Assembly (NCBI RefSeq): GCF_001424985.1
Contig: NZ_LMDA01000012.1
Coordinates: forward strand, 124,001 to 188,000
Length of the DNA: 64,000 bases
Source of the DNA: Rhizobium sp. Root1212
Lineage (GTDB): Bacteria > Pseudomonadota > Alphaproteobacteria > Rhizobiales > Rhizobiaceae
Direction: 5' to 3'
The notes under the pieces were generated by a model. That model searched no databases, was not told the DNA's origin, and saw nothing but the letters and a program-made list of their open reading frames with translations. Shown piece after piece: positions 34,037 to 44,865 of this stretch. Each line of letters begins with the position of its first letter. The stretch's first letter is position 1. Position numbers and translations under genes: made by a program.

Positions 34037-36993
34037 CGGCCTATCGTCTCCCCGAGGGCGGCCTCGTCGACCGCACGACGTCGCTCGATTTCCGCTTCGA
34101 CGGCACGCGTTTCAAGGGTCATCCTGGCGATACGCTGGCCTCGGCGCTGCTCGCCAACGATCAACTGCTGCTCGCCCGCAGTTTCAAGTATCACCGCCCG
34201 CGCGGTCTGGTGACCGCAGGCGTCTCCGAGCCGAATGCGCTGGTGAGCATCGGCAGCGGCGCGCGCACGGATGCCAACACCCGTGCCACGGTGGCGGAGC
34301 TTTATGCCGGGCTGGAGGCCCGCAGCCAGAACAACTGGCCGTCGCTGAAGTACGATATCGGCGCTCTCAACAATCTGCTGTCGCCGTTCCTGTCCGCCGG
34401 CTTCTACTACAAGACCTTCATGTGGCCGGCCGCCTTCTGGGAAAAGCTCTACGAGCCGCTGATCCGCCGCGCCGCCGGCCTCGGCCGCGCCGTACTGGAG
34501 CGCGACCCGGAAAGCTATGAGAAATGCTGGACGCACTGCGATCTGCTGATCGTCGGCTCCGGTCCCGCCGGCCTTTCGGCGGCGCTAACGGCAGGCCGTG
34601 CCGGCCTGCGCGTCGTGCTCGCCGAGCAGGATTTTCGCATGGGCGGGGCGCTGTTGTCCGACAGCACGGCGATCGACGGCAATTCTGCGTCGGTCTTCGC
34701 CGAGGCTTCGCTTGCCGAACTTGCGACGCTTCCGAATGTCACGCTGATGCCGCGCACCACCGTCTTCGGCTGGTATGACGACAATGTCTTCGGCGCGGTC
34801 GAGCGGGTGCAGAAGCACGTGGCCCAGCCGATCGCCAAACTGCCGGTGGAGCGCCTGTGGCGCATCGCGGCCAAGCGGGCGCTGCTGGCGACCGGTGCGG
34901 AAGAACGGCCACTGGTTTTCGGCGGCAACGACCGCCCCGGCGTGATGACGGCGAGCGCGATCGGCACCTATGCCAATCGCTTCGGCGTTGCGGCGGGAAA
35001 ATCCGTCGCGATCTTCACCAACGGCAATGCCGGCTATCGCACAGCGGCCGATCTCCTCCGCCACGGCGTCGGCATCGCTGCGATCATCGATACGCGCAGT
35101 GATGCACCCGCAGTGGATGATTTGAAGGATGTCCGTATCATCAAAGGCGCCGGCATCGTCGACACGATGGGCGGGCAGCGACTGGGCAAGCTGGTGTTCG
35201 AACGCTCGGGTTATGAAGAGGTCATCGCCTGCGATGCTATCGGCATGTCCGGCGGCTTCAATCCGGTGATCCATCTCGCCTGCCAGCGCGGGGCGCGGCC
35301 GGTCTGGTCGAGCGAACTCGATACTTTCCTCGCGCCGGATGTTGGCGGCGGGCTCTCGATTGCGGGGGCTGCGGCCGGGTACTACACGCTCTCCGCCTGT
35401 CTTGCCGATGGTGCGGAAAAGGCGGCTACTATTGCCGCCGATCTCGGCTTCGCCGTCACAGCCGATGAAGCGCCCGCCGTGGGAGAGGAGGTCGATCCCT
35501 CCTTCACTACGCTCTGGTATGTGCCCGGCGCAAAATCGAAGGCCTTCGTCGATTTCCAGAACGATGTTCACGCCCGCGATCTCGGCCTCGCTCTGCGAGA
35601 AGGGTTTGGCCATATCGAGCATGCCAAGCGCTACACGACCAATGGCATGGCGACCGATCAGGGCAAGCTTTCCGGCGTTAACGCCGCCGGCATTCTGGCC
35701 GGCATGCGCGGCGTGAGCCCCGCCGAAGTCGGCATCACCACCTTCCGCCCGTTCTACACGCCCGTTTCCTTCGGTGCACTCGCCGGCACGGCGCGCGACA
35801 TGCATGCCGCCCCGAAGCGGGTCTCGCCGCTGCATGGCTGGGCGGAGCGCAACGGCGCGGTCTTCGTCGAAGCCGGCCTCTGGCATCGCTCGTCATGGTT
35901 CCCGCGCGAGGGTGAAAGGACCTGGCGGCAGACAACCGACCGGGAAGTCCTCAACGTGCGCGAAAATGTTGGCCTCTGCGATGTCTCGACACTCGGCAAG
36001 ATCGAAGTTTTCGGCACCGATGCCGCCGAGTTCCTCAACCGGCTCTATTGCAACGCTATGGCGAAGCTGCCGATTGGCAAGGCACGTTACGGCCTGATGT
36101 TGCGCGAAGACGGTATCGTCTATGACGACGGCACGGTGAGCCGCTTCGGTGAAAACCACTTCTTCGTCACGACGACGACCGGCCTTGCCGCCGGCGTGCT
36201 GAGCCACATGGAATATTGCGCCCAGGTGCTGTGGCCGGACCTCGATGTGCGCTTCACCTCCGTTACCGACCAATGGGCGCAAATGTCGATTGCCGGTCCG
36301 AAAGCGCGGGCGGTCGTGCAGGCGATGATCGAGGACGATATTTCCAATGTGGCCTTTCCTTACCTGTCAGTCGGCGTGGTGACGCTGAAGGGCGGCCTCA
36401 AGGCGCGGCTGTTCCGCATCTCTTTTTCCGGCGAACTGGCCTATGAGCTGGCGGTGCCCGCCGGTTATGGCGAAAGCGTCGCCGATGCCGTCATAGAGGC
36501 GGGCAGGGCGCATGGCATCTGCGCCTATGGGCTTGAGGCGCTCAACGTCCTGCGCCTGGAAAAGGGCTATGTCACCCATGCCGAATTCGATGGCCGCGTG
36601 ACGCCTGACGATGCCGGCTTCGGCCGCATGGTTTCGGCCCAGAAGCCGGATTTCATCGGCAAGCGCCTGTCCACCCGTTACGGCCTGACCGCTGCCGACC
36701 GCATGCAAATGGTCGGCCTCAAACCCGCCGAGAAGGACAAGACCATCCGCGCCGGCGCGCACCTCCTGAAGGACGGGGCGAAACCCTCGACCATCAACGA
36801 TCAGGGTTATGTCAGTTCCGCCTGTTTCTCCCCAGTGCTGGGACACGACATCGCGCTCGCCTTCCTGAAATCCGGCCGGGAACGCTATGGCGAACGCATT
36901 GTCGTCTGGGACAGGCTGAAGAACGAGGAGACGATGGCCGAGGTCTGCGAACCGGTCTTCGTCGATCCCCTCTCCGCAAAGCTCAAGGTCTAA
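34033..36993 (+). CDS. soxA: Sarcosine oxidase, alpha subunit
   Basis: A 986-aa multidomain subunit. Residues about 1-90 form a ferredoxin-like domain lacking the cluster cysteines (FDGTRFKGHPGDTLASALLA); a Rossmann NAD domain follows (LLIVGSGPAGLSAALTAGRA near 172); the C-terminal part from about residue 600 is a GcvT-like folate-binding domain (NVGLCDVSTLGKIEVFG, LRLEKGYVTHAEFD). Known role: binds NAD and tetrahydrofolate and captures the formaldehyde unit as methylene-THF. Full length, no frameshift. Second-last gene of the operon; soxG starts four bases later. Confidence 0.95.
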   Translation: MTAYRLPEGGLVDRTTSLDFRFDGTRFKGHPGDTLASALLANDQLLLARSFKYHRPRGLVTAGVSEPNALVSIGSGARTDANTRATVAELYAGLEARSQNNWPSLKYDIGALNNLLSPFLSAGFYYKTFMWPAAFWEKLYEPLIRRAAGLGRAVLERDPESYEKCWTHCDLLIVGSGPAGLSAALTAGRAGLRVVLAEQDFRMGGALLSDSTAIDGNSASVFAEASLAELATLPNVTLMPRTTVFGWYDDNVFGAVERVQKHVAQPIAKLPVERLWRIAAKRALLATGAEERPLVFGGNDRPGVMTASAIGTYANRFGVAAGKSVAIFTNGNAGYRTAADLLRHGVGIAAIIDTRSDAPAVDDLKDVRIIKGAGIVDTMGGQRLGKLVFERSGYEEVIACDAIGMSGGFNPVIHLACQRGARPVWSSELDTFLAPDVGGGLSIAGAAAGYYTLSACLADGAEKAATIAADLGFAVTADEAPAVGEEVDPSFTTLWYVPGAKSKAFVDFQNDVHARDLGLALREGFGHIEHAKRYTTNGMATDQGKLSGVNAAGILAGMRGVSPAEVGITTFRPFYTPVSFGALAGTARDMHAAPKRVSPLHGWAERNGAVFVEAGLWHRSSWFPREGERTWRQTTDREVLNVRENVGLCDVSTLGKIEVFGTDAAEFLNRLYCNAMAKLPIGKARYGLMLREDGIVYDDGTVSRFGENHFFVTTTTGLAAGVLSHMEYCAQVLWPDLDVRFTSVTDQWAQMSIAGPKARAVVQAMIEDDISNVAFPYLSVGVVTLKGGLKARLFRISFSGELAYELAVPAGYGESVADAVIEAGRAHGICAYGLEALNVLRLEKGYVTHAEFDGRVTPDDAGFGRMVSAQKPDFIGKRLSTRYGLTAADRMQMVGLKPAEKDKTIRAGAHLLKDGAKPSTINDQGYVSSACFSPVLGHDIALAFLKSGRERYGERIVVWDRLKNEETMAEVCEPVFVDPLSAKLKV

Positions 36994-36997
36994 GGCG

Positions 36998-37558
36998 ATG
37001 TCGTTCCAATCCCGCCATCCGCTCGAAGGCAAGGCCGGTTCCGCCGTCCGCGCCGTCGATCATCTGGAAATCCCGCGCTCTGTCGCAATCGCGACCGTGC
37101 TTTCGCGTCTGAGCGATGCGGCGATGGTCGTTGCCGGTTTTGCCGCTGCCGGCGATCTCACGATGCGCAATGTCGCACCCGGCGAATGGCTGGTGCTCTC
37201 CCATGTCGAGCGCGCCGTCAATCTGGAGCGCCGGCTTGCCGCGCTGCTCGCCGATATCGCTGAGGTCGTCGACCAGAGCGAGGGCAGGGTGCTTCTGCGG
37301 CTCTCCGGCCCGAATGCGCGGCGCATTCTGGCAAAAGGCGTGGCTGTAGATCTCGATCCCTCGGTCTTTACCGTGGGCCAGTCGGCCAATCTGCGCTGCG
37401 GCCATATCGCGGTGAATTTCGCCCGTTCCGGCGAAAATGAGTTCGAGCTTATCGTCTTCCGAAGCTTTGCCGAATCCCTGTTCGAGGACTTGCTCGCCAT
37501 GGGCCGGGAATTCGATCTTTCCTACGGTTTTTCCGGCGGTCTGGCCGATCAGGGCTGA
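36998..37558 (+). CDS. soxG: Sarcosine oxidase, gamma subunit
   Basis: A 186-aa protein resembling part of the GcvT fold (ERRLAALLADIAEVVDQSEG, LLRLSGPNARRILAKG), as known for SoxG. It completes the BDAG set. A terminator hairpin begins eight bases after the stop. No purU, glyA or folD gene follows, unlike several other sox clusters. Confidence 0.9.
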   Translation: MSFQSRHPLEGKAGSAVRAVDHLEIPRSVAIATVLSRLSDAAMVVAGFAAAGDLTMRNVAPGEWLVLSHVERAVNLERRLAALLADIAEVVDQSEGRVLLRLSGPNARRILAKGVAVDLDPSVFTVGQSANLRCGHIAVNFARSGENEFELIVFRSFAESLFEDLLAMGREFDLSYGFSGGLADQG

Positions 37559-37565
37559 CGGGATC

Positions 37566-37592
37566 AAATGCGCCGTATGATGGCGCATTTTT
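37566..37592 (+). terminator. Rho-independent terminator after soxG
   Basis: AAATGCGCC, seven-base loop GTATGAT, GGCGCATTT then TT: a perfect 9-base stem ending in T residues, closing the sox operon. Confidence 0.8.
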
Positions 37593-37745
37593 GCCAGTGG
37601 TGCGCACTCTCATGGCGGAAAACGGCAAGACGGTTTCGCGCTTGCGTCTTCCGCCCCGACAGGCTTCAAAATAGGCTCTCGTTTCGTCGTCCATGCCAGT
37701 GGCTTTTGCGGCCTGCGCCGCGCGCCCGAGAAACCGGAGAGTTTT

Positions 37746-40172
37746 ATGAAAAGCCATGCAAGGGTCGTCGTCATCGGCGGCGGCGTCGTCGGGTGCTCGG
37801 TACTCTATCACCTCACCAAATTCGGCTGGACGGATGTCGTTCTGGTCGAACGCTCGGAGCTGACCTCCGGCTCGACCTGGCATGCGGCCGGCGGCATGCA
37901 CACAATCAACGGCGATCCCAACGTCGCCAAGCTGCAGAAATACACGGTCGAACTCTATAAGGAGATCGAGGAGTATTCCGGCCAGGATATCGGCCTGCAC
38001 ATGACCTCTGGCCTGATGCTTGCCGCGACCAACGAGCGCTTCGACTGGATGAAGTCGCTGCTCGCCAAGGGCAAATATGCCGGCGGTGAGGCGACGCTGA
38101 TTTCGTCGCGTGAAGCCTATGAGATGATGCCGCTTCTCGACCCCGACCAGTTCGTTGGCGCTGTCTTCGATCCGCATGAAGGCCACCTCGACCCCTACGG
38201 CACCACCCACGCCTACGCGAAATCCGCCAAGAAGAACGGCGCGGACATCTATCTCCACACCAAGGTCGAAGACCTCGTGCAGCGCGAGGACGGCAGCTGG
38301 CGGGTGATCACCAACAAGGGCGAGATCATCGCCGAGCATGTCGTCAACTGCGGCGGCCTCTGGGCGCGCGAGGTCGGCCGCATGGTAGGGCTCGAGCTGC
38401 CGGTGCTCGCCATGGAGCATATGTATCTGATCACCGAGGACATGCCGGAGGTGATCGAGTTCAACAAGACCTCCGGCAAGGAACTGATGCACTGTGTCGA
38501 TTTCGACGGCGAAATCTACATCCGCCAGGAACGCAACGGCATGCTGATGGGCACCTATGAAAAGGCCTGCCGCCCATGGTCGCCGATTCAGACCCCATGG
38601 GATTTCGGCCACGAATTGCTGGCCGAGGATCTGGAGCGAATTTCCAGCGAACTCGAAGTCGGCTTCCGCCATTTCCCGGCCTTCAACAATGCCGGCATCA
38701 AGAAGATCATCAACGGCCCCTTCACCTTCTCCCCCGATGGCAATCCGCTGGTCGGGCCGGTGCGCGGCATGACCAATTTCTGGTCGGCCTGCGCCGTCAT
38801 GGCCGGTTTCAGCCAGGGCGGCGGCGTGGGCCTGGCGCTTGCCAACTGGATGATCCACGGCGATCCGGGCTTCGATGTCTTCGCCATGGATGTCTGCCGC
38901 TACGGCGACTTCGCCACCCTCGGCTATACCAATGCCAAGGTGCGTGAGAACTATTCCCGCCGCTTCTCGATCCGTTATCCGAACGAGGAATTGCCGGGCG
39001 CGCGTCCGTTCCTGACGACGCCGATTTACGAGAGGCTCAAGGCCGAAGGCGCCGTCTTCGGCGCATCCTACGGGCTGGAACAGCCGCTGTGGTTCGCGCC
39101 GGAAGGCGTCGAGGATGCGTTCTCCTGGCGGCGCTCGACCGATTTCGAAACGGTCGGTGCGGAGGCAAAGGCGGTGCGCGACAGTGTCGGCCTGATGGAA
39201 ACCTCGGGTTTCGCCAAATACACCATCACCGGCAAGGGCGCGTCCGCCTGGCTCGACCGGCTGCTTGCCGCCCGCATCCCGACCCCCGGCCGCATGGTGC
39301 TGGCGCCGATGCTGAAGGACGATGGCAAGCTGATCGGCGATTTCACGCTCGCCTGCCTCGGGCAAGACGATTTCCTGCTGATCGGTTCCGGCATTGCCGA
39401 AGACTATCACATGCGCTGGTTCGAGAGCCATCTGCCCGACGATGGCAGCGTCTCGCTCAAGCCGCTCAATGCCGGCATTGTCGGTCTTTCCATCGCCGGC
39501 CCGAATTCCCGCGCCCTGATCGAGAAGCTTACCCATCTCGATATGTCCGATGCTGCCTTCCCCTTCATGGCGATCCGCAAGATGGATCTCGGCATGGCCC
39601 CGGCCATCGTCGGGCGCGTCAGCTATACCGGCGATCTCGGCTACGAAATCTGGATGAAGCCGGAATACCAGCGTTATCTCTTCGACCTGCTCATGGAGAC
39701 CGGCAAGGAATTCGGCATCCGTCTCTTCGGCCTGCGCGCGCTGAATGCGCTGCGTCTCGAAAAATCCTTCGGCAGCTGGTCGCGGGAATATCGTCCGCTC
39801 TACGGCCCGCTCGAAGCAGGGCTGTCGCGATTCGTTGCCCTGTCGAAGGAAGCAGATTTCATCGGCAAGGCTGCCGCGCAGAAGGAAAAAGCCGAAGGTG
39901 GCGAGCTTCGCCTGCGCACCTTCGTCGTCGAAGCCGGGGATGCCGATGTGATCGGCGACGAGCCGATTTCGCTGAACGGCAAGGTCTGCGGCTGGGTGAC
40001 ATCGGGCGGCTATGCCCATGCCGCCGGGGTTTCCGTCGCCATCGGCTATGTGCCGAAAGAGGTCGCCGACGAAGCGGATGGCTGGTCGGTCGAGATTCTC
40101 GGCGAGCACCTGCCGGCCCGGTTGCAGGTCCAGCCGCTCTTTGACGCCAACGGTTCGCGCATGCGTTCATAA
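37746..40172 (+). CDS. FAD-dependent dimethylglycine/sarcosine dehydrogenase-like protein with GcvT domain
   Basis: An 808-aa flavoprotein. The N-terminal oxidase half has VVVIGGGVVGCSVLYHLTKFG and TSGSTWHAAGG, where H46 matches the His that holds FAD covalently in mammalian dimethylglycine and sarcosine dehydrogenases. The second half (from about residue 425) is a GcvT-like folate-binding domain ending in the typical barrel (GGYAHAAGVSVAIGYV). GGAGAG precedes the ATG. It would demethylate dimethylglycine or sarcosine and pass the one-carbon unit to tetrahydrofolate. Own transcription unit directly after soxBDAG. Confidence 0.9.
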   Translation: MKSHARVVVIGGGVVGCSVLYHLTKFGWTDVVLVERSELTSGSTWHAAGGMHTINGDPNVAKLQKYTVELYKEIEEYSGQDIGLHMTSGLMLAATNERFDWMKSLLAKGKYAGGEATLISSREAYEMMPLLDPDQFVGAVFDPHEGHLDPYGTTHAYAKSAKKNGADIYLHTKVEDLVQREDGSWRVITNKGEIIAEHVVNCGGLWAREVGRMVGLELPVLAMEHMYLITEDMPEVIEFNKTSGKELMHCVDFDGEIYIRQERNGMLMGTYEKACRPWSPIQTPWDFGHELLAEDLERISSELEVGFRHFPAFNNAGIKKIINGPFTFSPDGNPLVGPVRGMTNFWSACAVMAGFSQGGGVGLALANWMIHGDPGFDVFAMDVCRYGDFATLGYTNAKVRENYSRRFSIRYPNEELPGARPFLTTPIYERLKAEGAVFGASYGLEQPLWFAPEGVEDAFSWRRSTDFETVGAEAKAVRDSVGLMETSGFAKYTITGKGASAWLDRLLAARIPTPGRMVLAPMLKDDGKLIGDFTLACLGQDDFLLIGSGIAEDYHMRWFESHLPDDGSVSLKPLNAGIVGLSIAGPNSRALIEKLTHLDMSDAAFPFMAIRKMDLGMAPAIVGRVSYTGDLGYEIWMKPEYQRYLFDLLMETGKEFGIRLFGLRALNALRLEKSFGSWSREYRPLYGPLEAGLSRFVALSKEADFIGKAAAQKEKAEGGELRLRTFVVEAGDADVIGDEPISLNGKVCGWVTSGGYAHAAGVSVAIGYVPKEVADEADGWSVEILGEHLPARLQVQPLFDANGSRMRS

Positions 40173-40190
40173 TCGAAAAAACGCGCGAGA

Positions 40191-40214
40191 CGCCGGGGTA
40201 ACCACGCCCCGGCG
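40191..40214 (+). terminator. Weak terminator-like hairpin
   Basis: CGCCGGGG, eight-base loop, CCCCGGCG: perfect 8-base GC-rich stem 18 bases after the dehydrogenase stop, but without a T run. The rest of the gap to 40469 is AT-rich and must hold the liv promoter; I see no clear consensus match there. Confidence 0.4.
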
Positions 40215-40469
40215 CAAGCCGCTTTGAGCACCTGCCGGATAACCTATCGTTTCTGCCCAATTCGCGCGCATTCTGTGCACTTTTTTTGATTCTTTTGGAT
40301 TCAAATCACCCAATTAATCAAATGCGGCGAAGAATCTGTCGATCGAGCACTTTTAGGCTTCACTTTTCAAGCGAAACCGTTATGGAATCTTCCTAATCAT
40401 CGGGGCTAAACGGCACCTGAAAAAACAAGAGACCAGACCCATCAAGGGATCAGGTCCGGGGGATAATTG

Positions 40470-41372
<903 letters not shown>

Positions 41373-41376
41373 TTTC

Positions 41377-42771
41377 ATGGCAAACATGACGAATAAACGT
41401 GAGAGCGCCGGCGGGGACCTGACGGCGCGGGCTCTGCGCGAGGCTATGTTCGCGGGCCTCATCTCGCTTGGCCTCTTCTTCCTCTTCGTCGGTCTCAAGA
41501 CCGACCAGAACATCCTGAACGAACTGGTTCTCGTTCAGCGCTGGGGTTTGCTGGCGATCTTCGTGATTGTCGCCGCCGTCGGCCGCTTCCTGATGGTTGC
41601 CTATGTGCAGCCGTGGTCGGCGAGCCGCAAGGCCGCCAAGGCCGAAGCCGTCGGCATCGCCGAGGACCGGGAAAGCTTCTTCAAGCGCAATTTCACGGTC
41701 ATCGCGCTCATCGGGCTGGTTCTCTATCCGGTGCTGGCCGTTGTGCTCTTCGGCGCGCAGGGCTCGCTCAAGTGGGTCGACAATTTCGGCATCCAGATCC
41801 TCATCTACGTGATGCTCGCCTGGGGCCTGAACATCGTCGTCGGCCTTGCCGGTCTGCTCGATCTCGGCTACGTCGCCTTCTATGCTGTCGGCGCCTATTC
41901 CTACGCGCTGCTCTCCAGCTATCTCGGCCTGTCCTTCTGGGTGCTTTTGCCGATCGCCGGCCTGCTGGCGGCGGTCTGGGGCACGGTGCTCGGCTTCCCG
42001 GTTCTGCGCCTGCGCGGCGATTATCTCGCCATCGTGACGCTGGCCTTCGGTGAGATCATCCGGCTCGTGCTGATCAACTGGACGGAAGTGACCAAGGGGA
42101 CCTTCGGTGTCTCGGGCATCGCCAAGGCGTCGATCTTCGGCATCTGGTCGTTCGATGTCAGCGCGCCGAACAACTTCGCCAAGGCCTTCGGTCTGCCGAT
42201 GTCCTCGGCCTACTACAAGATCTTCCTGTTCTATCTCATCCTCGCTCTGGCCGGCCTGACGGCTTACGTGACGATCCGCCTGCGCCGCATGCCGATCGGC
42301 CGCGCCTGGGAAGCGCTGCGTGAAGACGAGATCGCCTGCCGCTCGCTCGGCATCAACACGGTCACGACCAAGCTCACGGCTTTTGCCACGGGCGCGATGT
42401 TCGGTGGTTTCGCCGGCTCGTTCTTTGCGGTCCGCCAGGGCTTCGTCTCGCCGGAAAGCTTCGTCTTCCTCGAATCGGCCGTCATCCTCGCCATTGTCGT
42501 TCTCGGCGGCATGGGCTCGCTGACGGGGATTGCGATCGCGGCTGTCGTCATGATCGGCGGCACGGAAATCCTGCGCGAACTCGACTTCCTTAAGGCGGTC
42601 TTCGGGCCGGACTTTACGCCTGAACTCTACCGCATGCTGATCTTCGGCCTGGCGATGGTGGTGGTCATGGTCTGGAAACCGCGCGGCTTCGTCGGCTCCC
42701 GCGAACCGACCGCCTTCCTCAAGGAGCGCAAGAACGTCTCCGGCAGCTTCACCAAGGAAGGGCACGGCTGA
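41377..42771 (+). CDS. livM: Branched-chain amino acid ABC transporter permease LivM
   Basis: A 464-aa membrane protein. About 130 N-terminal residues with two or three extra helices precede the core LivM domain ([20 protein letters not shown] to [14 protein letters not shown]), as is usual for rhizobial LivM. Partners LivH in the channel. The stop overlaps the livG start by one base (TGATG). Confidence 0.93.
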   Translation: MANMTNKRESAGGDLTARALREAMFAGLISLGLFFLFVGLKTDQNILNELVLVQRWGLLAIFVIVAAVGRFLMVAYVQPWSASRKAAKAEAVGIAEDRESFFKRNFTVIALIGLVLYPVLAVVLFGAQGSLKWVDNFGIQILIYVMLAWGLNIVVGLAGLLDLGYVAFYAVGAYSYALLSSYLGLSFWVLLPIAGLLAAVWGTVLGFPVLRLRGDYLAIVTLAFGEIIRLVLINWTEVTKGTFGVSGIAKASIFGIWSFDVSAPNNFAKAFGLPMSSAYYKIFLFYLILALAGLTAYVTIRLRRMPIGRAWEALREDEIACRSLGINTVTTKLTAFATGAMFGGFAGSFFAVRQGFVSPESFVFLESAVILAIVVLGGMGSLTGIAIAAVVMIGGTEILRELDFLKAVFGPDFTPELYRMLIFGLAMVVVMVWKPRGFVGSREPTAFLKERKNVSGSFTKEGHG

Positions 42772-43661
42772 TGGCTTCCGCAACGACGACAACAGCGGCA
42801 ACGACAATGACAAAAGACGTAATCCTCAAGGTCGAACACCTGTCGATGCGCTTCGGCGGTCTGATGGCGATCAACGACTTCTCCTTCGAGGCCTATCGCG
42901 GCGACATCACCGCGCTGATCGGCCCGAACGGCGCCGGCAAGACCACGGTGTTCAACTGCATCACCGGCTTCTACAAGCCGACGATGGGCATGATCACCAT
43001 GCGCCAGAAGGCCGGCAAGGAATATCTGCTCGAACGCCTTCCGGATTTCGAGATCACCAAGCAGGCGAAGGTCGCCCGTACCTTCCAGAACATCCGGCTC
43101 TTCTCGGGTCTGACCGTTCTCGAAAATCTGCTGGTCGCGCAGCACAACACGTTGATGCGCGCCTCGGGTTACACCGTGCTCGGCCTGCTCGGTTTTCCGG
43201 CCTACAAGCAGGCGTCGAAGCAGTCGATCGAAATTGCCAAGCACTGGCTCGAGCGCGCCTCGCTGATCGACCGCGCCGACGATCCGGCCGGCGATCTGCC
43301 CTATGGTGCCCAGCGTCGTCTGGAAATCGCCCGCGCCATGTGCACGGGGCCGGAACTGCTTTGCCTGGACGAGCCGGCTGCCGGTCTCAACCCGCGCGAA
43401 TCGCTGGCGCTGAACGATCTGCTGCAGGGCGTGCGCCGAGATACGGGCGCGTCGATCCTGCTGATCGAGCACGATATGTCCGTGGTCATGGAGATCTCCG
43501 ACCACGTTGTGGTGCTCGAATACGGCCAGAAGATTTCCGACGGCAACCCCGAATTTGTGAAGAACGACCCGAAGGTCATCGCGGCCTATCTCGGTGTTGA
43601 AGATGATGAGGTCGAAGACGTGATTGCCGAGGTCGAAGGCGAAGAAGGAGGCCTGAAATGA
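42771..43661 (+). CDS. livG: Branched-chain amino acid ABC transporter ATPase LivG
   Basis: A 296-aa ATPase: Walker A GPNGAGKTT, variant signature LPYGAQRRLEIARAM, Walker B LLCLDEPAAGLNP, His in LIEHDM. The last 20 residues form an acidic tail (EDDEVEDVIAEVEGEEGG), longer than in E. coli LivG. A 4-base overlap links it to livF. Confidence 0.93.
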   Translation: MASATTTTAATTMTKDVILKVEHLSMRFGGLMAINDFSFEAYRGDITALIGPNGAGKTTVFNCITGFYKPTMGMITMRQKAGKEYLLERLPDFEITKQAKVARTFQNIRLFSGLTVLENLLVAQHNTLMRASGYTVLGLLGFPAYKQASKQSIEIAKHWLERASLIDRADDPAGDLPYGAQRRLEIARAMCTGPELLCLDEPAAGLNPRESLALNDLLQGVRRDTGASILLIEHDMSVVMEISDHVVVLEYGQKISDGNPEFVKNDPKVIAAYLGVEDDEVEDVIAEVEGEEGGLK

Positions 43662-44383
43662 GCGGCCCGCTTCTCCAGGTAAAGTCCGTCGAAACCTATT
43701 ACGGCAACATCCGCGCGCTTGGCGGCGTCGATGTCGAGGTCAACAGCGGCGAAATCGTCTGCCTGATCGGCGCCAACGGCGCCGGCAAGTCGACGCTGAT
43801 GATGACGATCTGCGGCAGCCCGCAGGCACGCACCGGTTCCGTCATCTTCGACGGTCAGGACATCACCCGCATGCCGACGCACGAGATCGCCCGCCTGCGC
43901 ATCGCGCAGTCTCCGGAAGGCCGTCGTATCTTCCCGCGCATGACCGTGTTCGAAAACCTGCAGATGGGCGCGAGCCTCGACAATCTGAAGTATTTCGACG
44001 AGGACGTGGAAAAGATCTTCACGCTCTTCCCGCGCCTCAAGGAACGCCAAATGCAGCGCGGTGGCACGCTCTCCGGCGGCGAGCAGCAGATGCTGTCCAT
44101 CGGCCGTGCGCTGATGGCCCGTCCGAAGCTCCTGCTTCTCGACGAGCCGTCGCTCGGCCTTGCGCCGCTGATCGTCAAGGGCATCTTCGAGGCGATCAAG
44201 AAGCTCAACCAGACCGAGGGGCTGACCGTGTTCCTCGTCGAGCAGAACGCCTTTGCCGCCCTGAAACTGTCGGATCGCGGCTATGTCATGGTCAACGGTC
44301 AGGTGACGATGAGTGGATCGGGCAAGGAACTGCTTTCCAATCCGGAAGTTCGCGCGGCCTATCTGGAAGGCGGGCGCCACTGA
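43658..44383 (+). CDS. livF: Branched-chain amino acid ABC transporter ATPase LivF
   Basis: A 241-aa ATPase: Walker A GANGAGKST, signature LSGGEQQMLSIGRAL, Walker B LLLLDEPSLGLAP and VEQNA in place of the His loop, all typical of LivF. Works as a heterodimer with LivG. Confidence 0.94.
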   Translation: MSGPLLQVKSVETYYGNIRALGGVDVEVNSGEIVCLIGANGAGKSTLMMTICGSPQARTGSVIFDGQDITRMPTHEIARLRIAQSPEGRRIFPRMTVFENLQMGASLDNLKYFDEDVEKIFTLFPRLKERQMQRGGTLSGGEQQMLSIGRALMARPKLLLLDEPSLGLAPLIVKGIFEAIKKLNQTEGLTVFLVEQNAFAALKLSDRGYVMVNGQVTMSGSGKELLSNPEVRAAYLEGGRH

Positions 44384-44407
44384 GCGCCGCCCGAGGGAGT
44401 TTTTGAC

Positions 44408-44752
44408 ATGCATGGAATTCTCTACGAAGAGCCCTCGATCTGGCAGTTCCTGCTGATCTCGGTGATCATTGGCGGCTGGACCGCCTGGCGCACCGGCAAG
44501 AGCGTCGCCGAAGGCTGGCAGGACATGGGAACGGTCTTTCTCTACACCGCGCTGCTCGGTCTCGGCATCCGCTTCATTCACCACGCGCTGTTTGCCGGCA
44601 CCATGTTCAGCCTGCAATACTACGTCGTGGACACGCTCGTCCTTTTGGTGTTTGCTACCGCCGGTTTCCGTTTCTATCGGACGAAACAGATGACCAGCAA
44701 CTATTACTGGCTCTATGAGAAGGTATCGCCCTTCTCCTGGAAGAATAAATAA
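44408..44752 (+). CDS. Small membrane protein of the liv operon (DUF6867-like)
   Basis: A 114-aa protein with three hydrophobic helices ([49 protein letters not shown]) and a conserved-looking end ([17 protein letters not shown]). A gene of this kind sits between livF and the binding protein gene in other rhizobia, so it is probably a real accessory part of the transporter. Its function is not established. Confidence 0.8.
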   Translation: MHGILYEEPSIWQFLLISVIIGGWTAWRTGKSVAEGWQDMGTVFLYTALLGLGIRFIHHALFAGTMFSLQYYVVDTLVLLVFATAGFRFYRTKQMTSNYYWLYEKVSPFSWKNK

Positions 44753-44764
44753 GAGGGAATCCCG

Positions 44765-44782
44765 GCCCTGTTTTGCAGGGGC
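44765..44782 (+). other. Short stem-loop between the small membrane gene and the binding protein gene
   Basis: GCCCTG, TTTTG, CAGGGGC form a hairpin with one bulge 13 bases after the preceding stop, followed by an A-rich stretch rather than Ts. It could be a processing or partial termination site setting the level of the binding protein separately. Weak evidence. Confidence 0.3.
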
Positions 44783-44865
44783 GGATAAAAAACGCTGGCG
44801 CAATGATGGTGGGTATTGCGTTGGCTATCGAAACCAGACCCGCTCGAAGATTTGGGAGTTACACA

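Noticed and set aside
37559-37745. Truncated gene between soxG and the dehydrogenase
   Set aside because: The frame at 37568 (130 codons) begins in a terminator hairpin and runs into the dehydrogenase gene out of frame; no family resemblance.
37449-40109. An 886-codon open frame on the minus strand
   Set aside because: It lies antisense to the complete dimethylglycine-dehydrogenase-like gene, has no domain motifs, and is His/Arg/Asp/Gly-rich as expected for a shadow frame in GC-rich DNA.
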